DNA from: Chondrosia reniformis
Lineage: Eukaryota; Porifera; Demospongiae; Chondrillida; Chondrillidae
DNA: 64,000 nucleotides
Direction of reading: 5' to 3'
Assembly (NCBI GenBank): GCA_947172415.1
Contig: OX359202.1
Span: forward strand, 4,822,899-4,886,898
Shown here: piece after piece, positions 1-13,167 of the stretch
Layout of the letters: every line of letters starts with the position of its first letter
Position numbering within the stretch: position 1 is the stretch's first letter
The notes under the pieces: model-generated
What the model saw: only the letters and a program-made list of their open reading frames with translations
Databases searched by the model: none
Told to the model about the DNA's origin: nothing
Program-made: the position numbers and the translations under genes

Positions 1-10
1 CTATTATTAG

Positions 11-2743
11 TAAACAACTGGCCCACTCAAGTCAGCAATATAGACACATTGGAGTGATAGGTGGTGTCAAGCTGATTGTACAGCTTGCCCAGAAAGTGTC
101 AGTTGAACACACCATCAACTTATATACGTATACAGCTAGTCCAGTCAAGTATCTTATTTAGACTGCGGAGGCCTTTAGACATTGGCTACTATTTTAGACA
201 CCCAGTAATAAATATGGGGCATGAAAAAATGGGGTAGGATGAGAATACAGTAAATAGCATGAGGCTGGGAAATCATTTAAAATTAACCTGAATGCATGCA
301 AGAAATAACTAGGGTGATATAGTACAGGAAAGCAATAAAATCGAAAGTAAAGGGAATAAAACAGTGGAGTACTTAGTACGAATGCCCCACCTCCCCCCTA
401 AATGAAACCCTGCTGTATGTGTATGTAGAATGAAAAAGGGAATTAATTGCACTAACCCTCTGCAAAGGTTATGATGAAATGTGAATTATTATTATTATAT
501 TGGCATAATAATTTCCAGTGTTAATTTCACCCTAGTACTGTGTATTGGTATATATATATAATAAGAAGTTGCACAAGACCAATAGCCTAATATATGTACA
601 TACGTATATGTATACTTCAGTAGTGCAGTATAGACCAATATTGCAATACGTACATCTATTATTTCACAACCTGTAAGCACCTGTAAGTACCCCTTAAGAG
701 TGCTATAAACTTGTAACCTTCCAAATATATCAGCCTTATACGATAAGGTACATACAATGTCTTTGTTATCTTTGAGATGGTTCATCTTTAGTCCTTTGAC
801 CTTCTAGAGATGCAGTTTGGTCTTTTGAAATCGGGTGTTTCGACCCAATCCCAAGTGCATCTCTAGACACTCAAAAGACTAAAGATGAACCATCTCAAAG
901 ATAAGTTTGGTACAGTTGGAAGAAATCCCTATCTTCTAATATCTTTATTCCAGTGATGAAGATGTTAGTCTTGATGAATTTCAAGGTATTCATTCCAAGG
1001 ACCCTAAAAGGGAATCACAGCTTCATTTAGCCAGATCTATAACGGAGCAGATTGTTCAGGATGGGTGTCAGAAATCTGCAGATATCACAAATCTCTTTAA
1101 TGATGAAATGTCTATTGCAATTAGGGAAGGAAATTTTGATCCAACCTTTTTAGTAAGAATATCAATTGGCCATTGCAAAAATCACTGTGTTAGATAACAC
1201 TGACTTGTATGAATGATGTATATTTCTATTTCTGATGGTGATGCCAATTAAGAATGTGTAGGAAGTGTGTGTTAATGTCTGTGTGTGAGTGTGTGCATGT
1301 GTGTGAGTGTGTGCATGAGTGTGAGTGTGTGCATGTGTGTGAATGTGTGCATGTGTGTGAATGTGTGCATGTGTGTGAATGTGGATATGTGGTAAAAGGT
1401 GTGTATGTTAGTAAATACGTACATTTTTATTTTATTTCTGTTTCCTCTTCTCCTAGGAGCTGATAAGTACAAATACCAGTGACACCCTTTCTGACATCTA
1501 CCTTAATGGTCCTCAAGACCCCCTCCCAGCGTACGTACCTATTCATGAATAATCTAGCACACCATTTTTCAACATGCTACATCTCCTTTAGAGTAAAAGG
1601 CTTTTAGGAACTAAACCTAGTGAAAACTTTGGATGAGGATACAAGAGTTTTCTCCTTCTATTCCTCTTCTTCTCCACTGGGCCAGACAGCTGTTTCTGGG
1701 AATTCCACCCCTCATCAGTGACCCTGAGAATCTTTTATCTTCTTCTTGATCTTCTGTGAGTCCTTCTTGTTAGAGATGTATTCTAGTTTCAGAGCTGCCC
1801 CTGCTTATATTCTGAGACCCATTTGTGCAGTTTTGAAAATAAGTAAAGTTAGAACCCATAGCTATATGTAGCCTTATATTTAATACTCTTGTGTTTTGAT
1901 ATGTGTCTACATCCATAAATAATCTAAATCATCATTTTTACGTACCTGTTTACCAACATGTCAGGATTAGGAGCACACATTTATTGTACAGTTCTTCAGT
2001 AGAATGTTACCAGTATTTTACCCCTGAAAATGTCTTTAAAAGAACACTTTTTGAATTTGATTGCCTCAATCTCTCTTTAGCTAGAGAGCTAACATCTTAA
2101 TCCATGCACCGTTTGAATGCTTGTGCTTTTTTCTGATGTATTCCCTGCAATAGTGATCTTCCTGTGAAAGTCCAAAAAAATTATGGGTTAGACTCACATG
2201 AAGAATCCACAATAACCTTAAACCTTCTCCCTATGGTTCTGACACAGTATCAGAAACTAAGAAAAAGACAAATTGGCAAGTAAGCTATTTCAATGGAACA
2301 TTCGTATTGGTCAGACTAATGGATGGCATATAATATGATGTAATGTGATGTAATGTGATGTGGTAATATTTGTATATGTAGAAGCAGTGTGATGTGTCTT
2401 CCAACCCACTTCCATCTCCTGAGGTGTTGCACTGCTGCACTTCATCGAGGCCAGATGGAGGAGATTGATGCCCTTCTAGGCTGTCCCCTGATCATGTGTA
2501 GTGAGGAAATTGTGACGGATGGGACCTTCGAGTGCCAAGAAGACCATGTGAAGGAGTGCATTTGTCTGTCCTTGTATCTCTGTATTAACTGGTTCCTCGA
2601 GTCAGTCTGCGCCTTTGCCAGTGAAGATGATGACGACATGAAATGGAAGGTCCTGAGGAGATTGCAAAATGTTACAGAAGTTGAAAAGCTATTAGAGGCT
2701 TGTAGGAAATGTATGCTTTCTAATATGTACATATTCTATTGTA

Positions 2744-2807
<64 letters not shown>

Positions 2808-5800
2808 AAGTGTATATATTATGTATATGGATTTTTATATGGGGCGCCGTTTGGGTAAAAATGTTACACTAAATTGCAATAAAATTAATAGTGAATGTAC
2901 ACAACTAGCACCTACGTATGTGGATTAAATAGGGTAGGAAGGTTCAGAAGTCGGCTCAGGATATCTGTGGGTACCCATGCAGGATGGCCGCTGTATTGCC
3001 TCTCTGTATGGCCACTGAAATCCTCTGCAGCAGATAGTGGTAGGATGGGGGCTCTGACATTGACTCCCTCAGACACCGACCCAGGTCCTGAAAAAAGGAC
3101 TGTGCCTCTGGTCCAAATGCTCCTATTGCAATATATAATACATGATATAATGATATATTTTATATCACAATTTAGTTTTTACCCAAACGGCACTCCATAT
3201 TTTTATGACCATATAAGACTCACTCATAAGAATATTATAAATACTTGTGGTTTGATTATTACATTAGTGATCAAAGTATTAATTATGTGTGGTCCTATAG
3301 CTAAGTACTTAGGAAGCTAAATATAATGGTGTGAGTTATTGGAATACATTATGCCACAGTGATGTAAGAACTTTAACCAAAAATGGCAGCCCACGTGGTT
3401 TGGTTGAGTTTGCTAACTTCTACGATGACTCTCTTTATGACTTTAAAAATAGACACACTCACACACACACACACACACATACATGTCTCTAGACTGAGTT
3501 GTGGTTTTATTATCACTTTAAAGTTTAAAATGAGGCAAGGATACATCAATGTTTCATTGAAATGATTTTACCAATGTAGTAACACCAACATTTGATCAGT
3601 TTCTATACCAACTTTTGGGTTTGGAATGGGAACCAGCTACTTCCACTGTAGGCCAAGGGAAGAAGGCACGTAAGCCTAAAGGGTAAGTCCCCTTGGAATT
3701 GAGTGATTGTGTGAACAAATGTACACATACATTGTGGTAAGGAGTAGTTCTCATTGTGTTCACTAATCTAGTTGATTTGTTTAAGCTGTCTAAAACACAA
3801 ATTCTAGTGTTTGGAGGTTTTGGCCCATGAATCTTCATCAACAATCCTTAAGTTTAGTTGCAGATACGCTCAAGTAACAAAGATATTTATAGGTGTATAT
3901 CAGTATATACGTACAAGCCTGTTAACGACATTGTCCATGCTCATTCCATAGAGGAGCGGCCAACAATACCACAATAGCAAAGAACCTGTCTACAACCAAG
4001 AATATAACCCTAGATGTGAGTACTACATACTTGGAGGAGATTAGAATTCTCTCTGGAGTGCAGGCTTCTCTGCCCTACACCTGTGACAGACAGTCTGAAC
4101 CTACTGTATTTATATTAGAAGTACTAGCATGTACATGCATAGCTACAATACTTTGAATTTCAGTCAGTTAATAAGGTAGCTCAGTCAGTTAGTAAGGTAG
4201 CTCAGTCAGTTAGTAAGGTAGCTCAGTCAGTTGGTAAGGTAGCTCAGTCAGTTGGTAAGGTAGCTCAGTCAGTTGGTAAGGTAGCTCAGTCAGTTGGTAA
4301 GGTAGCTCAGTCAGTTGGTAAGGTAGCTCAGTCAGTTGGTAAGGTAGCTCAGTCAGTTGGTAAGGTAGCTCAGTCAGTTAGTAAGGTAGCTCAGTCAGTT
4401 AGGAAGGTAGCTCAGTCAGTTAGTAAGGTAGCTCAGTCAGTTGGTAAGGTAGCTCTGTCAGTTAGTAAGGTAGCTCAGTCAGTTGGTAAGGTAGCTCAGT
4501 CAGTTAGTAAAGTAGCTCAGTCAGTTAGGAAGGTAGATCAGTCAGTTAGTAAGGTAGCTCAGTCAGTTAGGAAGGTAGATCAGTCAGTTAGTAAGGTAGC
4601 TCAGTCAGTTAGTAAGGTAGCTCAGTCAGTTAGTAAGGTAGATCAGTCAGTTAGTAAGGTAGCTCAGTCAGTCAGTAAGGTGTACATAATCTGCACTACT
4701 TTTCTGTTGTATAGACTACAGTTAGTTCAGTGATATCAGCTCCAACTGCTGCAGCAAACCTTATCTCTTTAAGAAGTCTGTACAGGTATGTATATGTGCC
4801 TATGTATGCTATATCTACACCTATATATGTATGCTACCTATATACCTACGTATGTATGCTACCTGTATACCTATGTATGCTGTATCTACACCTATATATG
4901 TATGCTACCTATATACCCATGTATGCTACCTATATACCTATGTATGCTACCTATATACCCATGTATGCTACCTATATACCTACGTATGTATGCTACCTAT
5001 ATACCTATGTATGCTACCTATATACCTATGTATGCTACCTATATACTTATGTATGCTGTCCATCATTTTAAGTTGTTACTATTGCACAGTAATAATATAT
5101 ATACATTGTGTTTCCATAGACCATTGTCCATCAATGTTTTCAAGGTGCTCACTTATGAATCTATGGAGAGAAAGTACTTGCATTCAGGTAGCACATTGCC
5201 GTCTACACCTTTTGTGAGTTTATTCTGTATTATATGCTGTACACATATCAGTGGAAGGAGCTTGTACAGTGAGTGTATTGTAAGTATAGTGCTGTGGTAC
5301 TCTGGTAGCTCTGGAAAACGGACAAATGCATGTCCCCTCTGCCCCTCCCCTGCCCTTGCCCCTCCCCCCAGAAGAAACCCTGCTACATGTGATAGGGTCC
5401 CTCCTTTGAATATTGAAGTCAAATTACCGATTGTTATTTTCATTTTGCGATTCAGTTGTATGGCTTTCATAAGTTTTCAAACTCAAATTACTTGACAATG
5501 TTTAATAGCAAATTGAACTACGTAGTTACCAACTTAAAATTTTGCTATACATTGTATTTTGCCCTCCCTTGTGGTGTTAAAGGGTTTATACATACATATC
5601 ATTATAGATTTATAGATAGTGTAAATTTAAAACACTTGAAAGGTCCAGCAATAGATTTGTCCACACGTTAATATCTTATTTATAATTTAGCTAATAATCA
5701 GTTGCTCTCAAACATTATTAAGAGAGACGCATGGAAAATGACATGTCAGGGTATTCTGGTAATCTAGCAGGTTGTGATATACATGCCTAGGGGAGAAGAA

Positions 5801-8800
5801 GAGAAGTAGAAAGAGAAAACTCTTGTATCCTCATCCAAAGCTCTCACTAGGTTTAGTTCCTTATAGTTCTTTTACTCTAAATTAGATGTAGTATGTAAGA
5901 AAAATAGTGTGTTTTGATGATTCATTTATACTCTTCTAAGCTGATACGTAGCCTATAATAACCCTATTATGTGTAGGTGAACGAAGTGGCCCAACTGGAG
6001 ACCAATCAGATTGTCTTTCTTCTGGATGACCTTTACAGAAAGATCACTAGTTGCATGTCAGTCTTTGCTCCCAAGCGTCTGTCCTCAAGCAGTAAGCACT
6101 CTACTGTACAGAGGCCTGTGGAAGCCATTTCTTCAGTCTCAATGGCTAGATTGGTAGTAGATCTCCAATCAGCTCTTTGCTTGCATGTGGAGACAGCTAC
6201 AAGCTACTTTAAGGTAAACCTCTGGTCATCTTGTGGTTGTAATACTCACCAGCAGTTACCCACAATGATAGAGATACAAAATAGACAATAATAATACTGT
6301 GAACTCTCTTTACTGACTCAAGGGTCAAATCTATATACATATACTATTGTGCAGCTATATATGAATAAACAGCCATTTTGCACCTGTATTATAGTGAGTG
6401 TGTTTCCATTACATGTATGTACGTACATGCTGTACAATATGGCAATTGCTATAGTGACTTAATGAGTTGCTTATCCCATCACCAAGCCAATGTATACAGT
6501 GTTATACGTATAATTACACACTCTTGAAGTGTTTTCATTCACAAATTGTATTGTCACATAATAATCACATGACAGTTCAGCTCTTTTGCAGATTTGATAG
6601 TTTACTTACTTTTGATTATATATAACAGTCACAGAGAGCTGATAATGACGGAATTGAGGATATGGTTGATTTGACCTCAGATGAAGCAAAGGATCACAGT
6701 ACAATATTGACAACAACATTCAAGTTATTTTCCACTCTTTTAGCCTGGTATGCACTGGACAAGTTACTTTAGCTATATGTGATAAACAATATACATAAGG
6801 CATATCAGTGTGTAGACTAAACTAGTGCTGTCGAGGGTATATTACTGTACTTTTGCAGGCCAAATTTAATGGAACAAGATAATGCCAAAATTCTGAATGA
6901 AATATGTACAGGATTTGCTGAACGCCACAAGAATGCAGAACAACCATCACGAGCTAGAATCTACAAGTTTGTTAGACTAAAGCTTATTTTAAACAAACAT
7001 AAACATAATTAAACATAATATAATTGAACTAGCTATGAAATGACCATAAAATAAAATTTGTGGGAAGTACGTAGACATTTTTAAAGTGTTAAGTAATCCT
7101 CTTTGAATCCCACTTTATTGTTTTTGTAGACAAAGTTTGAATTATCTCAAAAGCCTTTCAGTCGCCTTGCCAACCTTAACTTGTGCCCAAGCGCTTGTCA
7201 AATGTGTTGTGAATCTCTCAAAAGTGATTCCAAAGGAAGACATTGGAAAAGAAATCATTTGTAAGACACTGTGCAGTATGCACTCATGATCTAAAACACC
7301 ATTTTGTGGCCTATAACTAACATAACTGTGTGGCTAAGGAACAATGAATTACATAAAACACACAATTTCCAGATTTACAGGTACGTATGACTCAGGAAAG
7401 GCTACGTATGTACAGCTTTGTATTTCATATTATGTTAAAAATCAGGTCAATTTCTGTGCATTTAATTTTTACATTATTGTACCTGATACAAGTGTGACTG
7501 ATCAATAATAATGCATTTTCTGTTGACAACTTCTGTTGGTGATGGCAGACAACCTGGTGCATAAGTATATATTTATAAACAGCCAATCAAAATCAGGCAT
7601 ATGACTGTATACGGTACAATTATGAACCCCATTACAGTCTTGGGTATTTGTATTGATTGTACTTCCCTCTTCACTGTCACCATGAGACCACATCCCTGAC
7701 TCATGTAAGGTTGTAATTAGGTTGATTTTTACAGTTCCTTTCTTATTATTAGCTGAGCTCTGCAAGCAATGTCTCCAAACTGCATGGAGTCAATATGAGA
7801 CGCCTCAGCAGCAAAAGGAAGCAATAACTACCATTATGAAGTGAGTTATGTGTATTGTAAATTTGTGTATAGAAACAAATAAGAAAGAAATTGAATGTAT
7901 ACAGTAAATGTTTTGTTTAAAAGAATCATATTGACTTTTCAACATGCTAACAAGGTAGGAGAGAGTGAAATTGCATAAAGCCAATTGGTATTCTGTTACT
8001 AAAAATCCTAAGATTCCTTACATTTAAAATCTTATGGGTAGCTTTGAATGAGATGTGTTACAATACTTGCATACGTAACTCTGTAGATATTACATTTCAC
8101 TGTCAGATGACCCTCTTCGGCAGATTGAAAAGGTGTTAGAGGATAACTTTGAAAGCTATATTCAAGCAGAAATTGAAGACCAAGAACAGCAAAATGAATG
8201 CTATTCTACTTTCTCTCAGTAGGGTTTTCCTCCTTCATACACGTGTGCACCGATGTATATATGTGAAATATATTATTAATACAATCTAATATCACATACA
8301 GTCATATATGTATGTACTGTATATCTTTTAAATGGTTCATCCTTCAACTTTTGAGTGTCTAATCTGTGTCTAAGGATGCATTTATCAACCCTGAGGAGGC
8401 TCTTCTTCAACGTGTCTGTGTATTCAGTTTGTACAACATTATTAATCAAAATGGGGTCACAGGGAAGTGGAACTAGTGTCTGTTGTACTTCCAATACTCA
8501 CAGGAAGACAATGGCCTGCTACTACCAGTCTCTCTTTGTCGGTCTTGTGAACCATCTGAAGACATCTTTGGCTCGAAAGGACTTCTCTGGTTCTGTTCAG
8601 GTGCTGCTACATTATGCACACTCAGCACTCAGCTTACCTCTCTTCTATCACTGCCCATGGTATATTTATATAGGCACAGGAAGAAGGATTAGCTGTACTG
8701 AATGTGTCTGTAAGATTGCTGCAAATCCTTGTTACTCTTGTCAAGGTACGTATGTGTTGTTACATGTATATACGTATAATACATACATAGGTGAAGTATG

Positions 8801-11800
8801 ATTTTTATTTCAACCGTGTCTCATGTTCTCTACAGTAACCGTATTGTTTCCTAGTAACACCCAAAGTACCACTTCCTGTGTATGGGAACTATACAGTTGG
8901 TTGATATCTTTACTTATTGAGTCATTATACCTCTTCCTTAGTGAGATTCATTTCGATCTGTATCATTAAGACTTTGGTCACTTGGCTGGTTCTGTGTAAT
9001 AATTTCCAGTCCACTGATCATTCACATTTCATCATTTGCTGTCTTGTTTTCTAATATGTAGACTACTGAAAAGAGACCATTCTTAGGAACAGCTCTAAGA
9101 GTAAGACCCTTTGCCGTCTGGTAATTTAGTGAGTTACATGAAACATCTTTTTCTAGTTTGGTAATCAGTTTGTTGAAGTGTTCCTAAGAAATGGAATACA
9201 ACTTCTAAGATACAGTTTTAGGACAAAACAAGATGAGATTTTATCCTTTATTAAGTCATTTCAGCAAAGTACAAGATCATTACAACACTTTTGTGGTCAC
9301 TCAAAGGTATATTTGTGTGTACATATGTACATACAGGTACATGTAATATGTTATACAATACTCCTTTGTGCACTGTTGACTACATACGTATATAAGGCAG
9401 TGGGTAGGTTTAATAGGAATGTGCTGCTAAATTATATAGTAAACATGTGATAGACTCAGACACTGTTAAAATAGCCAACACCTTTATATCTTCTAATGAG
9501 ACCATAGGTATGTAGGTTGTTTATGTCTGTGGTGTACTTATGTATGTATATGCGATGTACGTATGTTAAAACACTACATTAATCTAATGTAATGTTGTGT
9601 ATTCAGTGGCTGTTAGGAGGAGCATACAAGCCAAATATTTTGCAGTATTTTGAGGGAATTTTATATTAGGCCTTGGTTTCCTATAAATTGGAAATACGTA
9701 CACTTCAAATATTAAATGTAATTGAACTGCATTAAATGTACAGTGCTTTTGTACTGATCATATGAGTAGTAAACATAACAGCCATGTAAATGCATACATG
9801 TGTATAGGTACAGAAGGACCTTGCACTTACTAACAGAGTTCCAGCTTTGAAGAGATCATTAGAGATGCTGCTATTTAAGTTTAAAGTAAGTATTTCCTGT
9901 AGTTTTGACTATAGGATTTCTCTTATGTACATGATTCTCTATACATATACAGTGCATAGATCAAACAGATAGTTAACAAGTTTAGTATTTTGCTTCAAGT
10001 GTCCTTATCAGGTATCAGATATCAGGTATATCAGATATCATTAGTTCAATGTGGTTACTTAACAAGGAACTAAATGAATTACAGCCAGACATACATATGT
10101 ATTAATTATCTTTTCAATTTTTGAAATCAATTCCAACTTAGGGAAAACTGTGGTGATAACGTGCCACCTCCTTTTAACGGCCTTTTGTGGTTAAACCATT
10201 ATTGGTAGTCTCTAAGGTGGTTTCGCTTGTCTTTAGTATAGGTTATATGTGTGTTCAAACTGACATACACGAAAGCAGAGACAATCAAAAGTTATTTCTT
10301 TCAGGATGAGGCTTTGATTCCAGCTTCAATGATATTGTTTATTTGTGTATCTGAAGAAAATGTAGTTTGAGAATGGAGGACATTTATTCCTAACAATTCA
10401 CTGAACAAAGTTCCAATTTACCTTAATGACTATTTACTCATTTTCAATTAGCCTGAACGCCAATCATTGGCTCCCCTTTAAATTTCAAATGACCCCACAT
10501 AATGGATAACTGGTGATGAATTTTTCATATAGATTTATAGAGATTTTTAATGCCCTCCTGGGTACTTTGTCATACTTAACTTTAAGGTTCCAGTTTTCAA
10601 TGAAATGTACCCACAATGTAGTCTACATAATGAGGCCTGACGAATTGTCAATAACAATTCCCATGTACAGAAGTATCACAATGGCCATTATCTAATCACT
10701 ATCATCCCTCACCTTGGAAGGTTTAATATCGATTGTAAAATGTTGAGAGAATACTTATTTTTTAATGTCAGTTCCCCTTTAAACAAGTAATGCAGGTAAA
10801 GCAAGACTTGTAAGTTAAAATGCTCAAGGGACTGCTGCACCCAACACTTACTTTACCACTTTGTTAGGTTTATACCTGGCAGCCACCTATAATAGTTGTA
10901 ATCTTTATGATTCTTGACCCTTGAATATCCTTAAAGTTACAGAAACAGTAGCAGAAAGGAAACAAACACTTAGTTAATTTTAGCCTCCTATTTGAATCTT
11001 ATCTGCATTTCTTTATGTATCTTATAGGATCTTTTGACTGAGTTCAACTGCCAAGAGGCTTTTTGGGTGGGTAATTTGAAGAATAGGGATCTTCGTGGGC
11101 AAGAATTACTTTCCCAAACATCTGTTGTTGAGGTATTTGTTGCAAAATTACTTGTAGAAATGCAGAAATAATAAAAGATAATAGGTTCCCCACAGAAGCT
11201 GCTTCTCAAAGACACTAACCAGAAACTACTTATAAACTTCAGTAGCAGCCATAAATTGTAACACACCATGCAGATCCAAGTAATGTCTTGTGGATTGTAT
11301 TTGAATCCTGTCTCTCTATATATGTTACTGTCTTTACAGTATTCCATAATACTATTACAAAAATGACAGTGTTCCTCAAAAATGACAGTGTTCCTATCTC
11401 ATAGCCATGCAGCGCTGTGGTAATGGTATATAGGTCCTTGTTTGATATATACATCATCTGAAATAATGATAATTCAGTATCTCCTCACAGCTATCTTCTA
11501 ATTCATTCAGAGTCTAACTAACTGTATAGCAGAAGGCATCAATATCTCCTTGTATGTCTTCCCAGTAACACCTACAGTATACCCTGCAAAGACTATAGAC
11601 TCTTGGACTATATATGATACTGATGGATATCCTAAGTCTTTTATTTATAGCGCTGTTTGTTCTCTTATATAGGTTTTAAAATTATGTCTTTGAATTACTA
11701 TCCTTTTCATGCAATGAAGCTTATAGTTTAATGTGTTGCTATAATTAGTCTAGTTACTATGACTACTTGTACCCACTGACAGGAGGAGGATGTTACTCAT

Positions 11801-11940
11801 ATAGCCGGTAGCACTGATTCTCCAGAAGGAGAGGCAGAAGGTGAGTTATCTGATGAGCATTGAATAATGATTAGATAATTACCACTCTCTACTTGCATTC
11901 TAATGCAGATGTGGAAGTGCTATCCAGTGACGAAGACTGA
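11..11940 (+). CDS. FANCD2: FANCD2, C-terminal ~873 residues (5' end off window)
   Basis: Fanconi anaemia group D2 protein, the chromatin clamp monoubiquitinated with FANCI during interstrand-crosslink repair. Exons joined by GT..AG with consistent phases: 11-127, 954-1152, 1457-1530, 2154-2279, 2382-2710, 3580-3682, 3952-4015, 4715-4785, 5120-5213, 5977-6213, 6629-6747, 6859-6966, 7130-7260, 7753-7840, 8087-8218, 8504-8600, 8674-8745, 9062-9100, 9157-9306, 9808-9885, 11028-11132, 11783-11840, 11909-11940. Family-like stretches are [11 protein letters not shown] (2456 on), the FCGHSK segment (9290 on) and [17 protein letters not shown] (11050 on). The first full codon (12-14) is a Lys in [19 protein letters not shown] and aligns with the human K561 ubiquitin-acceptor site. 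The tail is acidic, ending [10 protein letters not shown]. The 3952-4785 exons are weakly conserved and least certain. Introns hold repeats listed separately; the 9886-11027 intron shows nothing recognisable. Confidence 0.93.
766..904. repeat. Foldback element FB1, copy 1 (FANCD2 intron)
   Basis: Inverted arms: TTATCTTTGAGATGGTTCAT at the left and its complement at the right enclose a short centre. The flank after the right arm (AAGTTTGG..CAGTTGGAAGAAATCC) is shared with the copy ending at 62172. Two further copies lie in TDRD9 introns. The centre holds a GGGTCGAAAC half like that of the hammerhead-like cores in the other copies. Confidence 0.8.
1264..1390. repeat. GT-rich microsatellite
   Basis: Degenerate GTGTGTGAGTGTGTGCAT repeats in a FANCD2 intron. 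The Cys/His/Thr-rich open frames across it on both strands are repeat artefacts. Confidence 0.9.
1571..1768 (-). repeat. R1 repeat, copy 1, with hammerhead-like motif
   Basis: Interspersed repeat also seen at 5738-5915, 33900-34150, 48118-48350 and 63357-63560. Hallmark on the sense strand: ACTGATGA, GGGTGGAATTCCCAGAAAC, then a purine-rich stretch and AGGTTTAGTTCC. At 34 and 48-49 kb it is the 3' end of a reverse-transcriptase element, so R1 copies are probably terminal fragments of that retroelement. Confidence 0.8.
1679..1724 (-). ncRNA. Hammerhead-ribozyme-like motif in R1
   Basis: Sense-strand order: GGGTCA, core CTGATGA, a hairpin containing GGG/CCC, GAAAC, the palindromic ACAGCTGT segment, then C and TGGCCC. 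GGGUCA can pair with UGGCCC over six positions (one G.U) as stem I, and the cleavage triplet would be GUC. The closing bases of stem II are imperfect, so activity is uncertain. Confidence 0.45.
2747..2806. repeat. (TTA)n microsatellite
   Basis: About 20 uninterrupted TTA units in a FANCD2 intron just after the exon ending at 2710. The poly-Leu frame through it is an artefact. Confidence 0.95.
3455..3482. repeat. (CA)n microsatellite
   Basis: Short CA dinucleotide run in a FANCD2 intron. Confidence 0.9.
4160..4690. repeat. 21-bp minisatellite with tRNA A-box-like unit
   Basis: About 25 copies of a 21-bp unit containing GTAGCTCAGTCAGTTGGTA, with scattered G/A/T variants, in the FANCD2 intron before the exon at 4715. 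The unit resembles the 5' D-arm/A-box segment of tRNA genes (TAGCTCAGT..GGT), but no acceptor stem or B box follows. Confidence 0.9.
4786..5062. repeat. Tandem TATGTATGCTACCTATATAC minisatellite
   Basis: Variants of a roughly 20-24 bp unit begin at the donor site of the FANCD2 exon ending at 4785 and fill the first part of the intron. Tyr/Pro/Cys-rich open frames here are artefacts of the repeat. Confidence 0.9.
5738..5915 (+). repeat. R1 repeat, partial copy without ribozyme core
   Basis: Contains the purine-rich stretch, CTCATCCAAAGCTCTC, AGGTTTAGTTCC and the terminal CTCTAAATTAGATGTAGTATG segment shared with other R1 copies. The CTGATGA..GAAAC part is missing, so the copy is 5'-truncated. 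Confidence 0.65.
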
Positions 11941-12449
11941 TCAACTTGTTAACTTTGTTATATTTTTACTTAATACAAAGCATTGATAAAGTTTCATACA
12001 TTAATGTATCAACAATGCATAAAACTACCAATAGCAACCTCTCCACAATCTTAAACATGCAATATACTGAATAGTGTCAATTAATCAATGTTTTTTAGCA
12101 TCAGTAAATATAATGTTTGAAAGTCTTATACATACTATAAGAAAATTAAATGGAGAACAGCAACGTACTCTACATGAGGTGGGCTGCATTTTCTATTGAC
12201 TTTTATTATCTATTTTCTATGTATCCTTAATTTTCTATATCGGTCTATTTTTATGTATATCCTATTTCCTATTCAGTGCCCACTTTCAAACTCATTTTTA
12301 CATACATAGATACACTGCAAGTTACAAAGCATCATAGTATAAATATATTATATAGTCTACATATACCACTGATTTTCGTAATGATTCTATATCAAGTTTT
12401 TGAGAGCCAATTGCGACCAAACAGTGTGTATATAACGGCCTGAAAGTTG
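11941..12449. other. FANCD2 3' flank, no gene seen
   Basis: AT-rich spacer between the FANCD2 stop and the first array member. No canonical AATAAA was seen close to the stop. No exon could be supported here. Confidence 0.5.
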
Positions 12450-13167
12450 GATGTTGAAGCCTCAAATGAGAATAATCCATTGCTAGAACACATTAACGTT
12501 TCCCCTCAGCATAACTTACATCCTCAGGGGTAGCTACAGGTAGCTAGCTAGCTATATATAACAAAATAAATTCAATCTAGAGGACCTATCCCTTGCATAA
12601 TAAGTTTGTTTGCATATATTCCTTTTAATTTAAAATTCAAACAGTTCATTATATATATATAGCCCTATATATTGAGTGTTTTTAACTCGAACTCTATTTG
12701 TTTAATTTATTAAATTGTAGTAATTATGTACGTTTGTACATATAGAGATCACGAATGCTATGAATCCTGCCAACCAGCCTGTAACAGTAGCACAACCATC
12801 AACTGCAATTGTACAATATCCACAAAATCTTCCTGTAACTACTAACCTGCCCAAATATGCACTGTTCATCAGTGCTGTGACAACCATGATATTTGCAGGT
12901 GTACATGTGCTGTTTTGGATTCCAGGGCTATGCTGCCTTATTCCAGCTATAGGAACTGCTGTTGCTGTAAGTGTTTAAAGTATAGTAGTAAAAAAAGTCC
13001 CATGCAGGGTATACTTATATTATACATGCATATGTTTATACTTTAATTCAATTTCCTCTGAACAAGCTATATATATATATATTAGTATATTGTAACTTGT
13101 ACTGTATTACGTATATATATAAATTTTATGCATTACAGTGCATGCAGTTTATTGACAATGTCATACA

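Noticed and set aside
11-127. Loss of the FANCD2 ubiquitination lysine (YRHIG aligned to YKLIG)
   Set aside because: The Lys in YKLIG is about ten residues after human K561. The acceptor corresponds to the Lys of KQL, which is conserved here.
1254-1472. Open frames on both strands with Cys/Val/His repeats
   Set aside because: Products of the GT-rich microsatellite in a FANCD2 intron.
4160-4690. Array of tRNA genes
   Set aside because: The unit resembles only the 5' A-box segment; there is no anticodon arm, B box or acceptor stem. Annotated as a minisatellite.
4160-4690. CRISPR-like array
   Set aside because: Units are contiguous without unique spacers and the genome is eukaryotic.
4730-5495. 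Tyr/Pro/Cys-rich proteins in three frames
   Set aside because: All three frames are open because the minisatellite unit is read through. The real FANCD2 exons 4715-4785 and 5120-5213 flank it.
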